Assembly (NCBI GenBank): GCA_903824185.1
Contig: CAIJVU010000048.1
Location: 1-46,518, forward strand
Origin: an uncultured Hyphomicrobiales bacterium
GTDB taxonomy: Bacteria; Pseudomonadota; Alphaproteobacteria; Rhizobiales; Beijerinckiaceae
Direction of reading: 5' to 3'
Length of the DNA: 46,518 bases
The notes beneath the pieces are model-generated. The model was not told where the DNA came from, ran no database searches, and worked only from the letters and a program-made list of their open reading frames with translations. A program made the translations under genes and the position numbers. Positions 1-9,573 of this stretch are shown piece after piece (position 1 is the first letter of the stretch; every line of letters begins with the position of its first letter).

Positions 1-64
1 CAGTTGGTAGAGCATCTCGTTTACACCGAGAGGGTCGGCGGTTCGAGCCCGTCACCGCCCACCA
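1..64 (+). tRNA. tRNA-Val (anticodon TAC), 5' end outside the window
   Basis: The visible part begins in the D-loop. An anticodon stem tctcg/cgaga closes the 7-base loop tttacac, which places the anticodon TAC (valine, GUA codons) at positions 3-5 of the loop. The T-arm has the GTTCGAGCC core, closed by a 5-bp stem with one G-U pair. The acceptor 3' strand is followed by an encoded CCA at 62-64. About a dozen bases of the 5' end are missing. A tRNA-Val/tRNA-Asp pair is a familiar arrangement in alphaproteobacteria. Confidence 0.95.
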
Positions 65-89
65 AAAAGCCCGGTTTGGGCTTTTTTTG
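64..89 (+). terminator. Intrinsic terminator after tRNA-Val
   Basis: AGCCC at 68-72 pairs with GGGCT at 78-82 around the loop ggttt. The upstream A-run pairs on into the downstream T-run (82-88). A GC stem followed by seven T residues directly after the CCA end is a textbook Rho-independent terminator. The A-run on the other side makes it potentially bidirectional. Confidence 0.85.
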
Positions 90-235
90 TTTTTGAGCTG
101 TTTTTAAAAAAATGTTGCGCGTGTTCTGCGCTCCTTTTCCTGTTCAGGCTTGATTTTAACTGGAACCCAAATGGGTTATCGCCGCGTGCCGCTGTTAAAA
201 ATGTGTCACTAATGCCATTCCATGCGGTTTTCCGG

Positions 236-264
236 TTGACAGGGGCGGGGGTGTCGCTTATCCC
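236..264 (+). promoter_or_regulatory. Candidate promoter of tRNA-Asp
   Basis: A perfect -35 hexamer TTGACA lies at 236-241. A 17-base spacer leads to TATCCC at 259-264, a weaker -10. The predicted start near 270 lies about 25 bases before the mature tRNA-Asp 5' end. A separate promoter fits with the terminator that closes the preceding tRNA-Val. Confidence 0.5.
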
Positions 265-295
265 CACCCTCGTGGAACGTCATTGTTTCGCCAGT

Positions 296-372
296 GGGGG
301 AGTAGCTCAGTTGGTTAGAGCGTCGGCCTGTCACGCCGAAGGTCGCGGGTTCGAGCCCCGTCTCTCTCGCCA
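296..372 (+). tRNA. tRNA-Asp (anticodon GTC)
   Basis: A complete 77-base cloverleaf. The acceptor strand gggggag (296-302) pairs with ctctctc (362-368), including two G-U pairs. The D-arm is gctcagttggttagagc. The anticodon stem tcggc/gccga encloses ctgtcac, giving anticodon GTC (aspartate). The T-arm has gcggg/cccgt around ttcgagc. The discriminator base is G at 369 and CCA is encoded at 370-372. Confidence 0.97.
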
Positions 373-401
373 GTCTTCTTGACCTCTTGGTTGAAGACTG
401 G
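370..401 (+). terminator. Inverted repeat at the 3' end of tRNA-Asp
   Basis: A perfect 9-bp inverted repeat, ccagtcttc (370-378) and gaagactgg (393-401), starts inside the encoded CCA. The loop can form a second short stem (ACC/GGT). No long T-run follows directly; a T-rich stretch comes only at about 415. It could be a weak terminator or a 3'-processing hairpin for the tRNA precursor. The stem competes with the free CCA end, so the tRNA must be trimmed before use. Confidence 0.5.
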
Positions 402-820
402 ATTGCCCCACAGATTTTTAAATCTCCATTATTTTAATTTTATCGTGGTTTAGCGCCTTTTCAGGTCTCTTTTTCTGCAATTTTGGTCTTAAATCCCGTT
501 TTTCTCATTTAAATTCGCCTCATTTTAGCTCAGCCCATAGCATCACAGGTCTGGATCGCATATGGATTGCGCGGATGACGCCTCCAAGCGCTTTGCTCTT
601 TATTCGACCTTTGGGCAGAATTTTGCCTGATATTCGACCAAGTTCTATGCAGGAGAAGAAGGTTCTGTCTTGCGTCACCGACTGGCCTGCGTTAAGCCTC
701 CGGTGCACATGTTTGGTCGGAGAGAAGCCCCTTTTCACCTCAATGTGAGACTTGCGCCGGTAAAGGCATTGAAATTCCTTAGGAATTCACCCCTTTCCGG
801 AGATGCGCAGGAGAGGAATG
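402..820. other. Non-coding stretch upstream of the nuo operon
   Basis: About 420 bases with no convincing gene; the short open frames on both strands lack a good start site and resemble nothing I know. It is AT-rich near 412-500, with a small inverted repeat AGATTT/AAATCT at 412-425. Close to nuoA there is an AATTCC-TTA-GGAATT palindrome at 773-787 and a weak TCAC/GTGA hairpin just before it. TTGCGT at 670-675, 17 bases before TAAGCC, is a poor promoter match. The nuo promoter must lie here, but I cannot place it with confidence. Confidence 0.5.
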
Positions 821-1186
821 ATGCAGAATCTGCTTGCAGACTATTTGCCGCTGGTGGTTTTTATTGGCGTTGCAGCGTTTATTGCGATTGCGCTGATGGT
901 GGCTCCGTTTCTGGTCGCCTATAAGCAACCCGATCCCGAGAAGCTTTCTGCCTATGAATGCGGCTTCAATGCCTTCGATGATGCACGCATGAAATTTGAC
1001 GTGCGCTTTTATCTGGTTTCGATCTTGTTCATCATCTTCGATCTGGAAGTGGCCTTTTTGTTTCCGTGGGCCATCAGCTTCCACGAAGTCGGTCTGTTCG
1101 GGTTTTGGTCGATGATGTTGTTCTTGGGCGTTCTGACAATCGGCTTTGTGTATGAATGGAATAAGGGGGCGCTGGAATGGGACTGA
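821..1186 (+). CDS. nuoA: NADH-quinone oxidoreductase subunit A
   Basis: Small membrane subunit of respiratory complex I, the NADH:quinone oxidoreductase that pumps protons across the inner membrane. The protein has about 121 residues and three predicted transmembrane helices. It carries the conserved loop [22 protein letters not shown] between helices 1 and 2, with the cysteine near the quinone site, and [12 protein letters not shown] in helix 2. Two adjacent ATGs exist (818 and 821). AGGAG at 809-813 is best spaced for 821, which also gives the usual family length; an upstream ATG at 803 is less likely. It is the first gene of the nuo operon and its end overlaps nuoB by 10 bases. Confidence 0.96.
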   Translation: MQNLLADYLPLVVFIGVAAFIAIALMVAPFLVAYKQPDPEKLSAYECGFNAFDDARMKFDVRFYLVSILFIIFDLEVAFLFPWAISFHEVGLFGFWSMMLFLGVLTIGFVYEWNKGALEWD

Positions 1187-1761
1187 GCGGTCAGCAGACG
1201 CGCACATTGGTTGCGCCCCAGCCCAAAGGTATTCTTGATCCTGCAACCGGTAAGCCGGTCGGGGCCAATGATCCGTTTTTTACCGACATCAATGACGAGC
1301 TCGCCGATAAGGGCTTTTTGGTCACCTCGACCGATGATCTCATCCAATGGGCCCGCACGGGCTCCTTGATGTGGATGACCTTCGGCCTTGCCTGCTGTGC
1401 AGTCGAGATGATGCAGTTGTCGATGCCCCGTTATGACGTGGAGCGTTTCGGTTTCGCCCCGCGCGCCAGCCCGCGTCAATCGGATGTGATGATTGTGGCA
1501 GGCACCTTGACCAATAAAATGGCTCCGGCACTGCGCAAGGTCTATGACCAGATGCCAGAGCCGCGCTATGTGATTTCGATGGGATCCTGTGCCAATGGCG
1601 GGGGATATTATCACTACTCCTATTCGGTCGTGCGTGGTTGCGATCGTATCGTGCCAGTCGATGTCTATGTTCCTGGTTGCCCCCCAACCGCCGAGGCGCT
1701 GTTGTATGGTGTTCTTTTGCTGCAAAAGAAAATCCGCCGTACCGGCACCATCGAGCGCTGA
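1177..1761 (+). CDS. nuoB: NADH-quinone oxidoreductase subunit B (cluster N2)
   Basis: Peripheral-arm subunit of complex I that holds 4Fe-4S cluster N2, the last electron carrier before ubiquinone. The 194-residue protein shows the tandem cysteine motif in [10 protein letters not shown] (C73, C74), then C138 in [19 protein letters not shown] and C168 in VPGCPP, the full ligand set. The first 50 residues are a proline-rich, unconserved extension typical of alphaproteobacterial NuoB. The start lies inside the end of nuoA (10-base overlap), suggesting coupled translation. It pairs with NuoCD and NuoI to form the quinone-reducing module. Confidence 0.98.
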   Translation: MGLSGQQTRTLVAPQPKGILDPATGKPVGANDPFFTDINDELADKGFLVTSTDDLIQWARTGSLMWMTFGLACCAVEMMQLSMPRYDVERFGFAPRASPRQSDVMIVAGTLTNKMAPALRKVYDQMPEPRYVISMGSCANGGGYYHYSYSVVRGCDRIVPVDVYVPGCPPTAEALLYGVLLLQKKIRRTGTIER

Positions 1762-1782
1762 GACAAGGTAAGGATTTTAGGC

Positions 1783-2388
1783 ATGAGCCAGTTTGATAGC
1801 CTGATCAGCAAGCTTGAAAGCGGATCCTTGGCCGAGGCCGTGATCAGCCATGTGATTGCTTATGATGAGCTGACTGTTCTCGTAAAACGCGATTCAGTGG
1901 TGTCCGTTTTGAAGACGCTTCGCGATGATCCGGATTTGCGCTTTGTCAGTTTTGTCGATCTAACCGCTTTGGACAGACCTTCGCATGAAGAGCGTTTCGA
2001 GGTGGTGTGGCACTTGTTGTCGCCTACAAACAACAACCGCATCCGCATCAAAGTGACCACTGACGAGACGACCCCTGTGCCGTCCTCCATCGAGGTGTTC
2101 CCATGCGCCAATTGGTTTGAGCGCGAAGCCTATGACATGTACGGCGTGTTGTTTGCCGGACATCCTGATTTGCGCCGCATCCTCACCGATTATGGTTTTG
2201 AGGGGCATCCGCTGCGCAAAGATTTTCCGACAACGGGCTTCGTCGAAGTCCGCTATGACGACGAAGAAAAGCGCGTGGTTTACGAGCCTGTCAAACTCGC
2301 GCAGGAATTCCGCAATTTCGATTTTCTCTCACCTTGGGAAGGCACCGATTATGTGCTGCCCGGTGACGAGAAGGCGAAAGCAAGCTGA
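1783..2388 (+). CDS. nuoC: NADH-quinone oxidoreductase subunit C
   Basis: Complex I 30-kDa subunit of the hydrophilic arm, which contacts NuoD and stabilises the quinone module; it binds no cofactor. The 201-residue protein has the family signature [21 protein letters not shown] near residues 68-88 and the hallmark segment [13 protein letters not shown] followed by [22 protein letters not shown] and D are separate genes here, not fused as in Escherichia coli. The ATG lies 21 bases after the nuoB stop with an AAGGTAAGGA binding site. Confidence 0.97.
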   Translation: MSQFDSLISKLESGSLAEAVISHVIAYDELTVLVKRDSVVSVLKTLRDDPDLRFVSFVDLTALDRPSHEERFEVVWHLLSPTNNNRIRIKVTTDETTPVPSSIEVFPCANWFEREAYDMYGVLFAGHPDLRRILTDYGFEGHPLRKDFPTTGFVEVRYDDEEKRVVYEPVKLAQEFRNFDFLSPWEGTDYVLPGDEKAKAS

Positions 2389-2402
2389 ACGGGGCGGGGT
2401 AG

Positions 2403-3593
2403 ATGACCGAGCATTCCATTCGTAATTTCTCGATCAATTTCGGCCCGCAGCATCCGGCAGCGCATGGCGTGTTGCGCCTTGTGCTGGAGCTGGACGGGGA
2501 AGTGGTTGAACGTGTTGATCCGCATATCGGTCTGCTGCATCGCGGCACCGAAAAGCTGATTGAGTCCAAGATCTATGTGCAGGCCATGCCGTATTTTGAC
2601 CGGCTTGATTACTGCGCGCCGATGAACCAAGAACACGCTTATTGTCTGGCTATCGAAAAGCTTTTGGGCATTACGGTGCCTTATCGCGGCCAGTTGATCC
2701 GTGTTCTCTATTCGGAAATCGGCCGGATCTTGTCGCATATTCTCAATGTCACGACACAGGCGATGGACGTGGGTGCGTTAACGCCGCCTTTGTGGGGCTT
2801 TGAAGAGCGCGAAAAGCTCATGATGTTTTATGAGCGTGCGTCGGGTTCTCGCATGCATGCCGCCTATTTCCGTCCCGGTGGTGTGCATCAAGATTTGCCT
2901 GATCAGCTTGTGCAGGACATTGGCGCTTGGTGTGATCCATTCTTGCAGGTCTGCGATGACCTCGAAGGCTTGTTGACCGACAATCGTATTTTCAAACAAC
3001 GCAATGTCGATATCGGTGTTGTGTCTTTGGATGATTGCTGGGCTTGGGGCTTTTCCGGTGTCATGGTGCGTGGTTCGGGCGCTGCCTGGGATTTGCGCCG
3101 TGCGCAGCCTTATGAGTGCTATTCGGATTTGGAATTTGATATTCCGATTGGCAAGAACGGCGACTGCTATGACCGTTATTGCATCCGCATGGAAGAAATG
3201 CGCCAGTCGGTGCGGATCATGAAACAATGCGTCTCGAAGCTGTTGTCAGCCGATGGCCGCGGCCCTGTTTCATCCACCGATGGCAAGGTTGTAGCGCCCA
3301 AGCGGCGCGACATGAAAAAGTCGATGGAAGCGTTGATCCATCACTTTAAGTTACACACTGAAGGGTTCCATGTGCCGGAAGGCGAGGTCTATGCAGCCGT
3401 TGAAGCCCCCAAGGGTGAATTCGGTGTTTACCTCGTATCTGATGGCAGCAATAAGCCTTACCGGTGCCGTATTCGGGCTCCGGGATTTGCGCATTTGCAA
3501 TCCATGGATTTCATGTGCCGTGGTCACATGTTGGCAGACGTGTCTGCCATTTTGGGATCGCTTGATATCGTGTTCGGGGAAGTGGATCGCTAA
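2403..3593 (+). CDS. nuoD: NADH-quinone oxidoreductase subunit D
   Basis: 49-kDa subunit of complex I, descended from the large subunit of NiFe hydrogenases; it forms the quinone-binding pocket with NuoB. The 396-residue length is normal for alphaproteobacteria. Recognisable segments are [23 protein letters not shown] near the N-terminus with the quinone-site histidines, [11 protein letters not shown], and the C-terminal end [28 protein letters not shown]. The nickel-binding cysteines of the hydrogenases are absent, as expected. The ATG is 14 bases downstream of nuoC with a GGGGCGGGG purine run before it. Confidence 0.98.
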   Translation: MTEHSIRNFSINFGPQHPAAHGVLRLVLELDGEVVERVDPHIGLLHRGTEKLIESKIYVQAMPYFDRLDYCAPMNQEHAYCLAIEKLLGITVPYRGQLIRVLYSEIGRILSHILNVTTQAMDVGALTPPLWGFEEREKLMMFYERASGSRMHAAYFRPGGVHQDLPDQLVQDIGAWCDPFLQVCDDLEGLLTDNRIFKQRNVDIGVVSLDDCWAWGFSGVMVRGSGAAWDLRRAQPYECYSDLEFDIPIGKNGDCYDRYCIRMEEMRQSVRIMKQCVSKLLSADGRGPVSSTDGKVVAPKRRDMKKSMEALIHHFKLHTEGFHVPEGEVYAAVEAPKGEFGVYLVSDGSNKPYRCRIRAPGFAHLQSMDFMCRGHMLADVSAILGSLDIVFGEVDR

Positions 3594-3628
3594 GCGTCCG
3601 TTTGGTGATTTGAGAGAAGGGGATCGGC

Positions 3629-4336
3629 ATGGCCGTCCGCAGATTGGCACCGCAAGAGGTTCAACCGGCAGATTTTGCCTTCACGGCAGAAAATCTGGCT
3701 TGGTCGCAGACCATTATTGCAAAATTTCCAGAAGGCCGTCAGGCCTCGGCCGTGATTCCGCTGTTGTGGCGGGCGCAAGAGCAGCATGATTATTGGCTGC
3801 CCAAAGCTGCCATTGAATATGTGGCCAAGATGCTGGGCATGGCCTCCATTCGTGTGCTTGAGATTGCAACATTTTATTCGATGTTCAATCTGGAGCCGGT
3901 TGGCAAATATTTCATTCAGCTGTGCGGCACTTCGCCTTGCCGTTTGAATGGCGCTGAAAAGATCATCAAGGTTTGTGAAGAGCGTTTGGGGCCACAAAAA
4001 CATGTGACCAAAGACGGCAATTTCTCATGGCTTGAAGTGGAATGTCTGGGCGCGTGCTGCAATGCGCCGATGGTGCAGATCAACAATGATTATTATGAAG
4101 ATCTGACCGTTGAGAGCTTCAACGCTTTGCTCGATGATCTCGCTGCAGGCAAGCCTGTGAAAAAGGGCTCGCAATCGGGCCGCGTCTCCTCGGAGCCGAA
4201 GACCGGTGCCACAACTTTGACGGATGAGAGCCTGTTTGATGGTTCGGTTGTCGGTCAATGGAAAGACCGCTTTGCTGCCGAACAAAAGAAACTCGCTGAA
4301 GCAGCTGCGGCTGCCGAAGCCAAGGCGAAGGAGTGA
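3629..4336 (+). CDS. nuoE: NADH-quinone oxidoreductase subunit E
   Basis: 24-kDa subunit of the NADH-dehydrogenase module, with a thioredoxin-like fold that carries 2Fe-2S cluster N1a. In this 235-residue protein the four ligands are visible as C99 and C104 (LCGTSPC) and C139 and C143 (VECLGACC). The core ends near residue 175. The rest is a low-complexity tail that finishes in an alanine/lysine-rich likely coil, [17 protein letters not shown]. Such tails are common in alphaproteobacterial NuoE and have no assigned function. The stop codon sits within six bases of the nuoF start. Confidence 0.97.
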   Translation: MAVRRLAPQEVQPADFAFTAENLAWSQTIIAKFPEGRQASAVIPLLWRAQEQHDYWLPKAAIEYVAKMLGMASIRVLEIATFYSMFNLEPVGKYFIQLCGTSPCRLNGAEKIIKVCEERLGPQKHVTKDGNFSWLEVECLGACCNAPMVQINNDYYEDLTVESFNALLDDLAAGKPVKKGSQSGRVSSEPKTGATTLTDESLFDGSVVGQWKDRFAAEQKKLAEAAAAAEAKAKE

Positions 4337-4341
4337 TCAAG

Positions 4342-5643
4342 ATGTTGGCTGATCGTGATCGCATCTTTACCAACCTGCACGGCTTCCACTCCTTCGGTTT
4401 GAAGGATGCGTTGAAGCGTGGCGCATGGGATGGAACCAAGCAAATTCTTGAATTGGGCCGTGACTGGATCATCAACGAGATGAAAGCCTCCGGCCTGCGT
4501 GGTCGTGGTGGCGCTGGTTTTCCGACGGGCCTGAAATGGTCCTTCATGCCCAAGAAATCGGATGGTCGTCCGCATTATCTGGTGGTCAATGCGGATGAGT
4601 CCGAACCCGGCACCTGCAAAGACCGTGAGATCATGCGCCATGATCCGCATTTGCTGATCGAAGGCTGCATGATTGCCTCTTTCGCGATGGGCGCTCATGC
4701 TTGCTACATCTATATCCGCGGTGAATATATTCACGAGCGCGAAGTGTTGCAGGCCGCCATTGACGAGGCCTATGACGCCAAATTGGTTGGCCAAAACAAC
4801 GTGCATGGCTATCCCTTCGACATCTATCTGTCGCATGGGGCAGGGGCCTATATCTGCGGTGAAGAAACAGCCTTGCTGGAAAGCCTTGAAGGCAAAAAAG
4901 GCATGCCGCGCATGAAGCCGCCTTTCCCTGCCAATATGGGTCTTTATGGCTGCCCGACCACTGTCAACAATGTTGAATCCATTGCTGTCGCCGGAACGAT
5001 TTTGCGTCGCGGGGCTGCGTGGTTTTCAGGCCTCGGCAATCCCAACAATGTCGGTACCAAACTGTTCTGCATTTCCGGCCATGTGAACAATCCCTGCAAT
5101 GTCGAAGAAGTCATGGGGATTCCGTTCCGTGAATTGATCGACCGTCATTGCGGCGGCATTCGGGGTGGCTGGGATAATTTGAAAGCGGTTATTCCGGGCG
5201 GGTCTTCGGTGCGTATGGTTCCGGCGGAGCAGATCATCGATACGCCGATGGATTTTGACAGCCTTTCCAAGCTGCGTTCGGGGCTTGGCACGGCCGCTGT
5301 CATTGTGATGGATAAATCAACCGACATCGTGCGCGCTATTGCCCGTATTTCGCATTTCTACAAGCATGAGAGCTGTGGGCAATGCACCCCGTGCCGCGAA
5401 GGCACCGGCTGGATGTGGCGTGTGATGGAGCGCATGGCCGAAGGGCGCGCCCAAAAGCGTGAAATCGATATGTTGCTTGATGTCACAAAGCAGGTGGAAG
5501 GCCATACGATTTGTGCCTTGGGTGATGCGGCTGCATGGCCCATTCAAGGGTTGATTGCACATTTCCGCCACGAGATTGAAGCGCGGATCGATCAATATGC
5601 GGCCAATCCGCATAGCGAGCCTGTGCCTATGGCGGCTGAGTAA
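4342..5643 (+). CDS. nuoF: NADH-quinone oxidoreductase subunit F (NADH, FMN and cluster N3)
   Basis: 51-kDa subunit that oxidises NADH through FMN and passes electrons to 4Fe-4S cluster N3. The 433-residue protein has the glycine-rich nucleotide loop [16 protein letters not shown] (about 51-66), the FMN/NADH segment [31 protein letters not shown], and cluster ligands C345, C348, C351 ([12 protein letters not shown]) and C391 (HTICALGD). I chose the ATG at 4342 because AAGGAG (4327-4332) is nine bases upstream. An in-frame GTG at 4333 would overlap the nuoE stop but leaves no room for the binding site. Confidence 0.97.
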   Translation: MLADRDRIFTNLHGFHSFGLKDALKRGAWDGTKQILELGRDWIINEMKASGLRGRGGAGFPTGLKWSFMPKKSDGRPHYLVVNADESEPGTCKDREIMRHDPHLLIEGCMIASFAMGAHACYIYIRGEYIHEREVLQAAIDEAYDAKLVGQNNVHGYPFDIYLSHGAGAYICGEETALLESLEGKKGMPRMKPPFPANMGLYGCPTTVNNVESIAVAGTILRRGAAWFSGLGNPNNVGTKLFCISGHVNNPCNVEEVMGIPFRELIDRHCGGIRGGWDNLKAVIPGGSSVRMVPAEQIIDTPMDFDSLSKLRSGLGTAAVIVMDKSTDIVRAIARISHFYKHESCGQCTPCREGTGWMWRVMERMAEGRAQKREIDMLLDVTKQVEGHTICALGDAAAWPIQGLIAHFRHEIEARIDQYAANPHSEPVPMAAE

Positions 5644-5653
5644 GGAAAAGACG

Positions 5654-7726
5654 ATGGCGAAGATCATCATCGACGGCAACGAGATCGAGGTTCCGGCTGA
5701 ATATACGCTGTTGCAGGCGTGTGAGCAGGCGGGCGCGGAAGTGCCACGCTTTTGCTATCACGAGCGGCTGTCCGTGGCCGGCAATTGCCGCATGTGTCTT
5801 GTCGAGGTGAAAGGTGGCCCGCCCAAGCCGACCGCATCTTGCGCCATGGCTGTCAAAGATTTGCGCCCCGGCCCGAATGGCGAGCCTCCTGTGGTTTTGA
5901 CCAATTCGCCGATGGTGAAAAAAGCCCGTGAAGGGGTGATGGAATTTTTGCTGATCAATCATCCGCTGGATTGCCCCATTTGCGATCAGGGCGGTGAATG
6001 TGATCTGCAAGATCAGGCCATGGCGTTCGGGATCGACAACACCCGCTATGCCGAAAACAAGCGTGCGGTTGAAGACAAATATATCGGTGCGCTGGTCAAA
6101 ACCACGATGACCCGTTGCATCCAATGCACGCGTTGTGTGCGCTTCACCACTGAGGTGGCGGGTGTGACAGAACTTGGCGCGATTGGTCGCGGCGAGGATA
6201 TGGAAATCACCTCTTATCTCGAACAGGCCATGACCTCTGAATTGCAGGGCAATGTCATCGACCTGTGTCCGGTGGGGGCTCTGACCTCGAAGCCTTACGA
6301 ATTTACGGCGCGCGCTTGGGAGCTGACCAAAACCGAATCCGTCGATGTGATGGATGCCGTTGGTTCGGCTATTCGGGTTGATACGCGCGGACGTGAAGTC
6401 ATGCGGATTTTGCCGCGTCTCAATGAAGACGTGAACGAGGAATGGATTTCCGACAAAAGCCGTTTCATTTGGGACGGGCTGAAAACGCAGCGTCTGGATC
6501 GTCCTTATGTTCGCCATCAAGGCAAGCTGAAACCTGTGTCATGGTCCGAAGCCTTCATGACAGTGGCAGCCCATGTCAAAGGCAAAAAGGGTTCGCAAAT
6601 CGGTGGCATCATCGGTGATCTGGCATCCGTTGAAGAGGCCTATGCGTTCAAATCTTTGCTTGAGACCTTTGGCTCCCATAATCTTGATTGCCGCCAAGAC
6701 GGCAGCATGATTGATCCGGCTTGGGGTCGCGCCTCTTATCTCTTCAATGCGGGCATTACCGGCATTGATCATGCCGATGCGGTTTTGATCATCGGTGCCA
6801 ATCCCCGCAAGGAAGCAGCGGTGTTGAATGCGCGCTTGCGCAAGCGCTGGCGGCAGACAGGCCTTCCGGTGGCCCGCATCGGTGCACCGGCGGATCTCAC
6901 TTATACCTGCACGGATCTTGGGGCTTCTTTGTCGGTTTTGGCTGATATCGAGGCGGGCAAAGGTGACTTTGCTGCTGTGTTGCAGGCTGCCAAACATCCT
7001 TTGGTGATTGTCGGACATGCGGCCTTGAAGGGCTCAGATGCAAAGGCCGTTCTGGCTGCTGCGGCGCGCTTGTCTCAGCGCGAGGGCTGGAATGGTTTGG
7101 CTGTGTTGCATCATGCGGCCTCGCGCGTGGGCGCTTTGGATTTGCATTGCGTACCGAGCCAAGGCGGGCTTGATGCGCGTGCCATGAGCAAGGCCAATGC
7201 GGTTGATGTCTTGTTCCTGTTGGGCGCTGATGAAATCGACGTCGATTTGGGTGCCTTTGTGGTTTATATCGGCTCGCACGGTGATCGCGGCGCCCATCGC
7301 GCTGATGTGATTTTGCCTGCAGCAGCCTATACCGAAAAATCCGGTCTTTACGTCAATACCGAGGGACGCGTTCAGCGCGGTTATCGCGCCTCCTTCCCGC
7401 CCGGTGATGCGCGTGAGGATTGGGCGATTTTGCGGGCCCTTTCCGAACAATTGGGGACGGGTCATCAATTGCCGTTCAATTCTTTGAATGAATTGCGCGC
7501 GTTTCTGTTCAAAGACTATCCGGCTCTGGCTGAATTGGATCAGGTCCATGCGCATTCAGCCGCAGGGATTGATGCTTTGATCGCGCATAAGGGCGCATTC
7601 GCGGCACAACCGCTTGAGCCATTGTTTGCCGATTTCTACATGACCAATCCGATTGCCCGTGCATCGGCCATTATGGCGGAATGTTCGGCGCTGGCATCGG
7701 GCCATGTTGCCATGGCAGCGGAATAA
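5654..7726 (+). CDS. nuoG: NADH-quinone oxidoreductase subunit G
   Basis: 75-kDa subunit with three iron-sulfur clusters, linking the NADH module to the quinone module. The 690-residue protein begins with a plant-type ferredoxin domain (C34, C45, C48, C63). A His-Cys3 site follows in NHPLDCPICDQGGECDLQD (H103, C107, C110, C116), then a 4Fe-4S site (C155, C158, C161, C205). The remainder is a molybdopterin-oxidoreductase-like domain that lacks cofactor function in complex I. The ATG at 5654 begins MAKIIIDGNE ten bases after nuoF, preceded by AAGGAAAAG; longer in-frame starts would run inside nuoF and are unlikely. Confidence 0.97.
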   Translation: MAKIIIDGNEIEVPAEYTLLQACEQAGAEVPRFCYHERLSVAGNCRMCLVEVKGGPPKPTASCAMAVKDLRPGPNGEPPVVLTNSPMVKKAREGVMEFLLINHPLDCPICDQGGECDLQDQAMAFGIDNTRYAENKRAVEDKYIGALVKTTMTRCIQCTRCVRFTTEVAGVTELGAIGRGEDMEITSYLEQAMTSELQGNVIDLCPVGALTSKPYEFTARAWELTKTESVDVMDAVGSAIRVDTRGREVMRILPRLNEDVNEEWISDKSRFIWDGLKTQRLDRPYVRHQGKLKPVSWSEAFMTVAAHVKGKKGSQIGGIIGDLASVEEAYAFKSLLETFGSHNLDCRQDGSMIDPAWGRASYLFNAGITGIDHADAVLIIGANPRKEAAVLNARLRKRWRQTGLPVARIGAPADLTYTCTDLGASLSVLADIEAGKGDFAAVLQAAKHPLVIVGHAALKGSDAKAVLAAAARLSQREGWNGLAVLHHAASRVGALDLHCVPSQGGLDARAMSKANAVDVLFLLGADEIDVDLGAFVVYIGSHGDRGAHRADVILPAAAYTEKSGLYVNTEGRVQRGYRASFPPGDAREDWAILRALSEQLGTGHQLPFNSLNELRAFLFKDYPALAELDQVHAHSAAGIDALIAHKGAFAAQPLEPLFADFYMTNPIARASAIMAECSALASGHVAMAAE

Positions 7727-7738
7727 GGGGGCCTTACC

Positions 7739-8773
7739 ATGACGCAGAGCATCTGGACGGAAGGCTGGTTTTTTCCACTCTTGCTGCTGATTGCCAAGAG
7801 CCTCTTGGTTCTGGTGGTTTTGTTGACCTATGTCGCTTTTGCTTTGTTGGCTGACCGTAAAATCTGGGCGGCTGTGCAATTGCGTCGCGGCCCGAATGTT
7901 GTCGGTCCTTTTGGTCTGCTGCAGTCTTTTGCGGATTTGCTGAAATTCGTTTTGAAAGAACCCGTCATTCCGTCGGGCGCTAGCAAGGCCGTGTTTTTAT
8001 TGGCCCCCATTCTGACAGCCACTTTGTCTTTGGCGGCATGGGCCGTTGTGCCTGTTGCCGATGGCTGGGCCGTTGCGGATCTCAATGTCGGCATTTTATA
8101 TGTCTTCGCCATTTCATCGCTGGGTGTCTATGGCGTGATCATGGGGGGCTGGGCCTCCAATTCCAAATATCCGTTTCTGGGCGCTTTGCGTTCGGCTGCG
8201 CAGATGGTGTCTTACGAAGTCTCCATTGGCTTTGTGATCATCACGGTTTTGCTGTGCGCAGGGTCTTTGAACTTGAATGACATCATCAAGGCGCAAGATA
8301 CAAAATATGGCTTGTTCGGCTGGTATTGGTTGCCGCTGTTCCCGATGTTCGTGATTTTCTTTATTTCGGCTTTGGCTGAAACCAATCGCCCGCCTTTTGA
8401 TCTTCCCGAAGCGGAATCGGAACTGGTTGCGGGCTTCATGGTTGAATATGGCTCGACCCCTTACATGCTGTTCATGTTGGGTGAATATGTCGCCATTGTC
8501 ATGATGTGCGCATTGACAACCATTTTGTTTCTTGGGGGCTGGTTGCCGCCTTTCCAGATTGCGCCGTTCACTTTGGTGCCGGGTATTGTCTGGTTTGTCC
8601 TCAAAGTCTCGTTGGTCTTTTTCATGTTCGCCATGGTGAAGGCCTTTGTGCCGCGCTATCGCTATGACCAGTTGATGCGCTTGGGTTGGAAAGTCTTTTT
8701 GCCGATCTCTCTGGTGATGGTGGTGGCGGTTGCGGCCGTCCTGCAATTCACCAGTCTGGGCGGTGTGCACTGA
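7739..8773 (+). CDS. nuoH: NADH-quinone oxidoreductase subunit H
   Basis: Membrane subunit at the junction of the two arms of complex I; it forms part of the quinone chamber and the first proton channel. The 344-residue protein has about eight predicted transmembrane helices. Conserved loops include [25 protein letters not shown] near residue 37, [23 protein letters not shown], and the acidic segment [20 protein letters not shown] near residue 217, which couples quinone chemistry to proton movement. The ATG follows a GGGGGCC purine run 12 bases after nuoG. Confidence 0.98.
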   Translation: MTQSIWTEGWFFPLLLLIAKSLLVLVVLLTYVAFALLADRKIWAAVQLRRGPNVVGPFGLLQSFADLLKFVLKEPVIPSGASKAVFLLAPILTATLSLAAWAVVPVADGWAVADLNVGILYVFAISSLGVYGVIMGGWASNSKYPFLGALRSAAQMVSYEVSIGFVIITVLLCAGSLNLNDIIKAQDTKYGLFGWYWLPLFPMFVIFFISALAETNRPPFDLPEAESELVAGFMVEYGSTPYMLFMLGEYVAIVMMCALTTILFLGGWLPPFQIAPFTLVPGIVWFVLKVSLVFFMFAMVKAFVPRYRYDQLMRLGWKVFLPISLVMVVAVAAVLQFTSLGGVH

Positions 8774-8781
8774 GTGCCTTG

Positions 8782-9036
8782 ATGGATCTGACCAGCCTCA
8801 AAGCTGGTTTGATCGGGGCATTGTTCGGGTTTGTGTTGGGTTATCTCGATTACAAAATTGTGATCGGCATAATTCAAAAGCGGCTCAAACAGGTTGAGGA
8901 GGCCGAACAGGCCGACAATCTCGACGGGTTTGAGAAGCATCTGGGACGGATGCGGCTTGTCGTTTTGGTGATGACAGTCGCGGCCTTTCCGGTGATCGGT
9001 TTCTTGGCTGGCGTGTTTTTGGTAGCGCCACAATAA
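8782..9036 (+). CDS. Small two-helix membrane protein between nuoH and nuoI, function unknown
   Basis: I do not recognise this gene. It encodes 84 residues from an ATG nine bases after the nuoH stop. The predicted form is a membrane hairpin. Helix 1 spans about residues 7-27 (GLIGALFGFVLGYLDYKIVI). A charged, probably helical linker of some 30 residues follows (QKRLKQVEEAEQADNLDGFEKH), then helix 2 over about 55-80 (LVVLVMTVAAFPVIGFLAGVF). Third positions and spacing match the surrounding operon, so it looks genuinely expressed with complex I. Standard nuo operons have no gene at this position. It may be an assembly factor or accessory subunit, but that is a guess from location and topology. 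Confidence 0.8.
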   Translation: MDLTSLKAGLIGALFGFVLGYLDYKIVIGIIQKRLKQVEEAEQADNLDGFEKHLGRMRLVVLVMTVAAFPVIGFLAGVFLVAPQ

Positions 9037-9069
9037 AGGGAGTGCGGGTTCGCCCGCATAGGGATGACG

Positions 9070-9558
9070 ATGAGGCTTGCACAGGCTGCACAGTCGCTGC
9101 TGTTGAAAGAGTTCGTCTCGGCATTTTTTCTGTCGATGCGTTATTTTTTCAAACCCAAAGCGACCATCAACTATCCGTTCGAGAAAAATCCGGTTTCGCC
9201 GCGCTTTCGGGGCGAGCATGCTTTGCGCCGCTATCCGAATGGCGAGGAGCGTTGCATTGCCTGTAAATTATGCGAGGCCATTTGTCCGGCGCAGGCCATT
9301 ACCATTGAAGCCGCGCCGCGTGGCAATGACGGTACACGCCGCACCACACGTTATGATATCGACATGACCAAATGCATCTATTGCGGCTTCTGTCAGGAGG
9401 CCTGCCCGGTGGATGCGATTGTCGAAGGTCCGAATTTTGAATTTGCAACCGAGACCCGCGAAGAGCTGTTTTTCAACAAAGAAAAACTCCTCGATAACGG
9501 GGCGCGCTGGGAACGTGAGATCCAGCGCAATCTGAAATTGGATGCGCCATACCGCTAA
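9070..9558 (+). CDS. nuoI: NADH-quinone oxidoreductase subunit I
   Basis: Ferredoxin-like subunit of complex I with two 4Fe-4S clusters (N6a and N6b) that relay electrons from NuoG to NuoB. The 162-residue protein shows both motifs: [15 protein letters not shown] and [15 protein letters not shown]. An amphipathic N-terminal helix ([19 protein letters not shown]) attaches it to the membrane arm. ATGs at 9064 and 9070 are both in frame; 9070 leaves six bases after AGGG and gives the usual family length. It follows the unknown membrane gene by 33 bases. Confidence 0.97.
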   Translation: MRLAQAAQSLLLKEFVSAFFLSMRYFFKPKATINYPFEKNPVSPRFRGEHALRRYPNGEERCIACKLCEAICPAQAITIEAAPRGNDGTRRTTRYDIDMTKCIYCGFCQEACPVDAIVEGPNFEFATETREELFFNKEKLLDNGARWEREIQRNLKLDAPYR

Positions 9559-9573
9559 GCGCTTGGCGTGAAA

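Noticed and set aside
121-150. Two GTTC words upstream of tRNA-Asp as a possible LexA box
   Set aside because: The two GTTC copies are 15 bases apart, not 7, and no promoter geometry supports them.
520-738. 72-residue minus-strand open frame upstream of nuoA
   Set aside because: No ribosome site, low-complexity basic composition, no family resemblance; the region reads as non-coding.
5555-5653. Upstream extension of nuoG into nuoF
   Set aside because: The 33 extra residues are out-of-frame nuoF sequence. The ferredoxin domain begins at the ATG at 5654, which has its own binding site.
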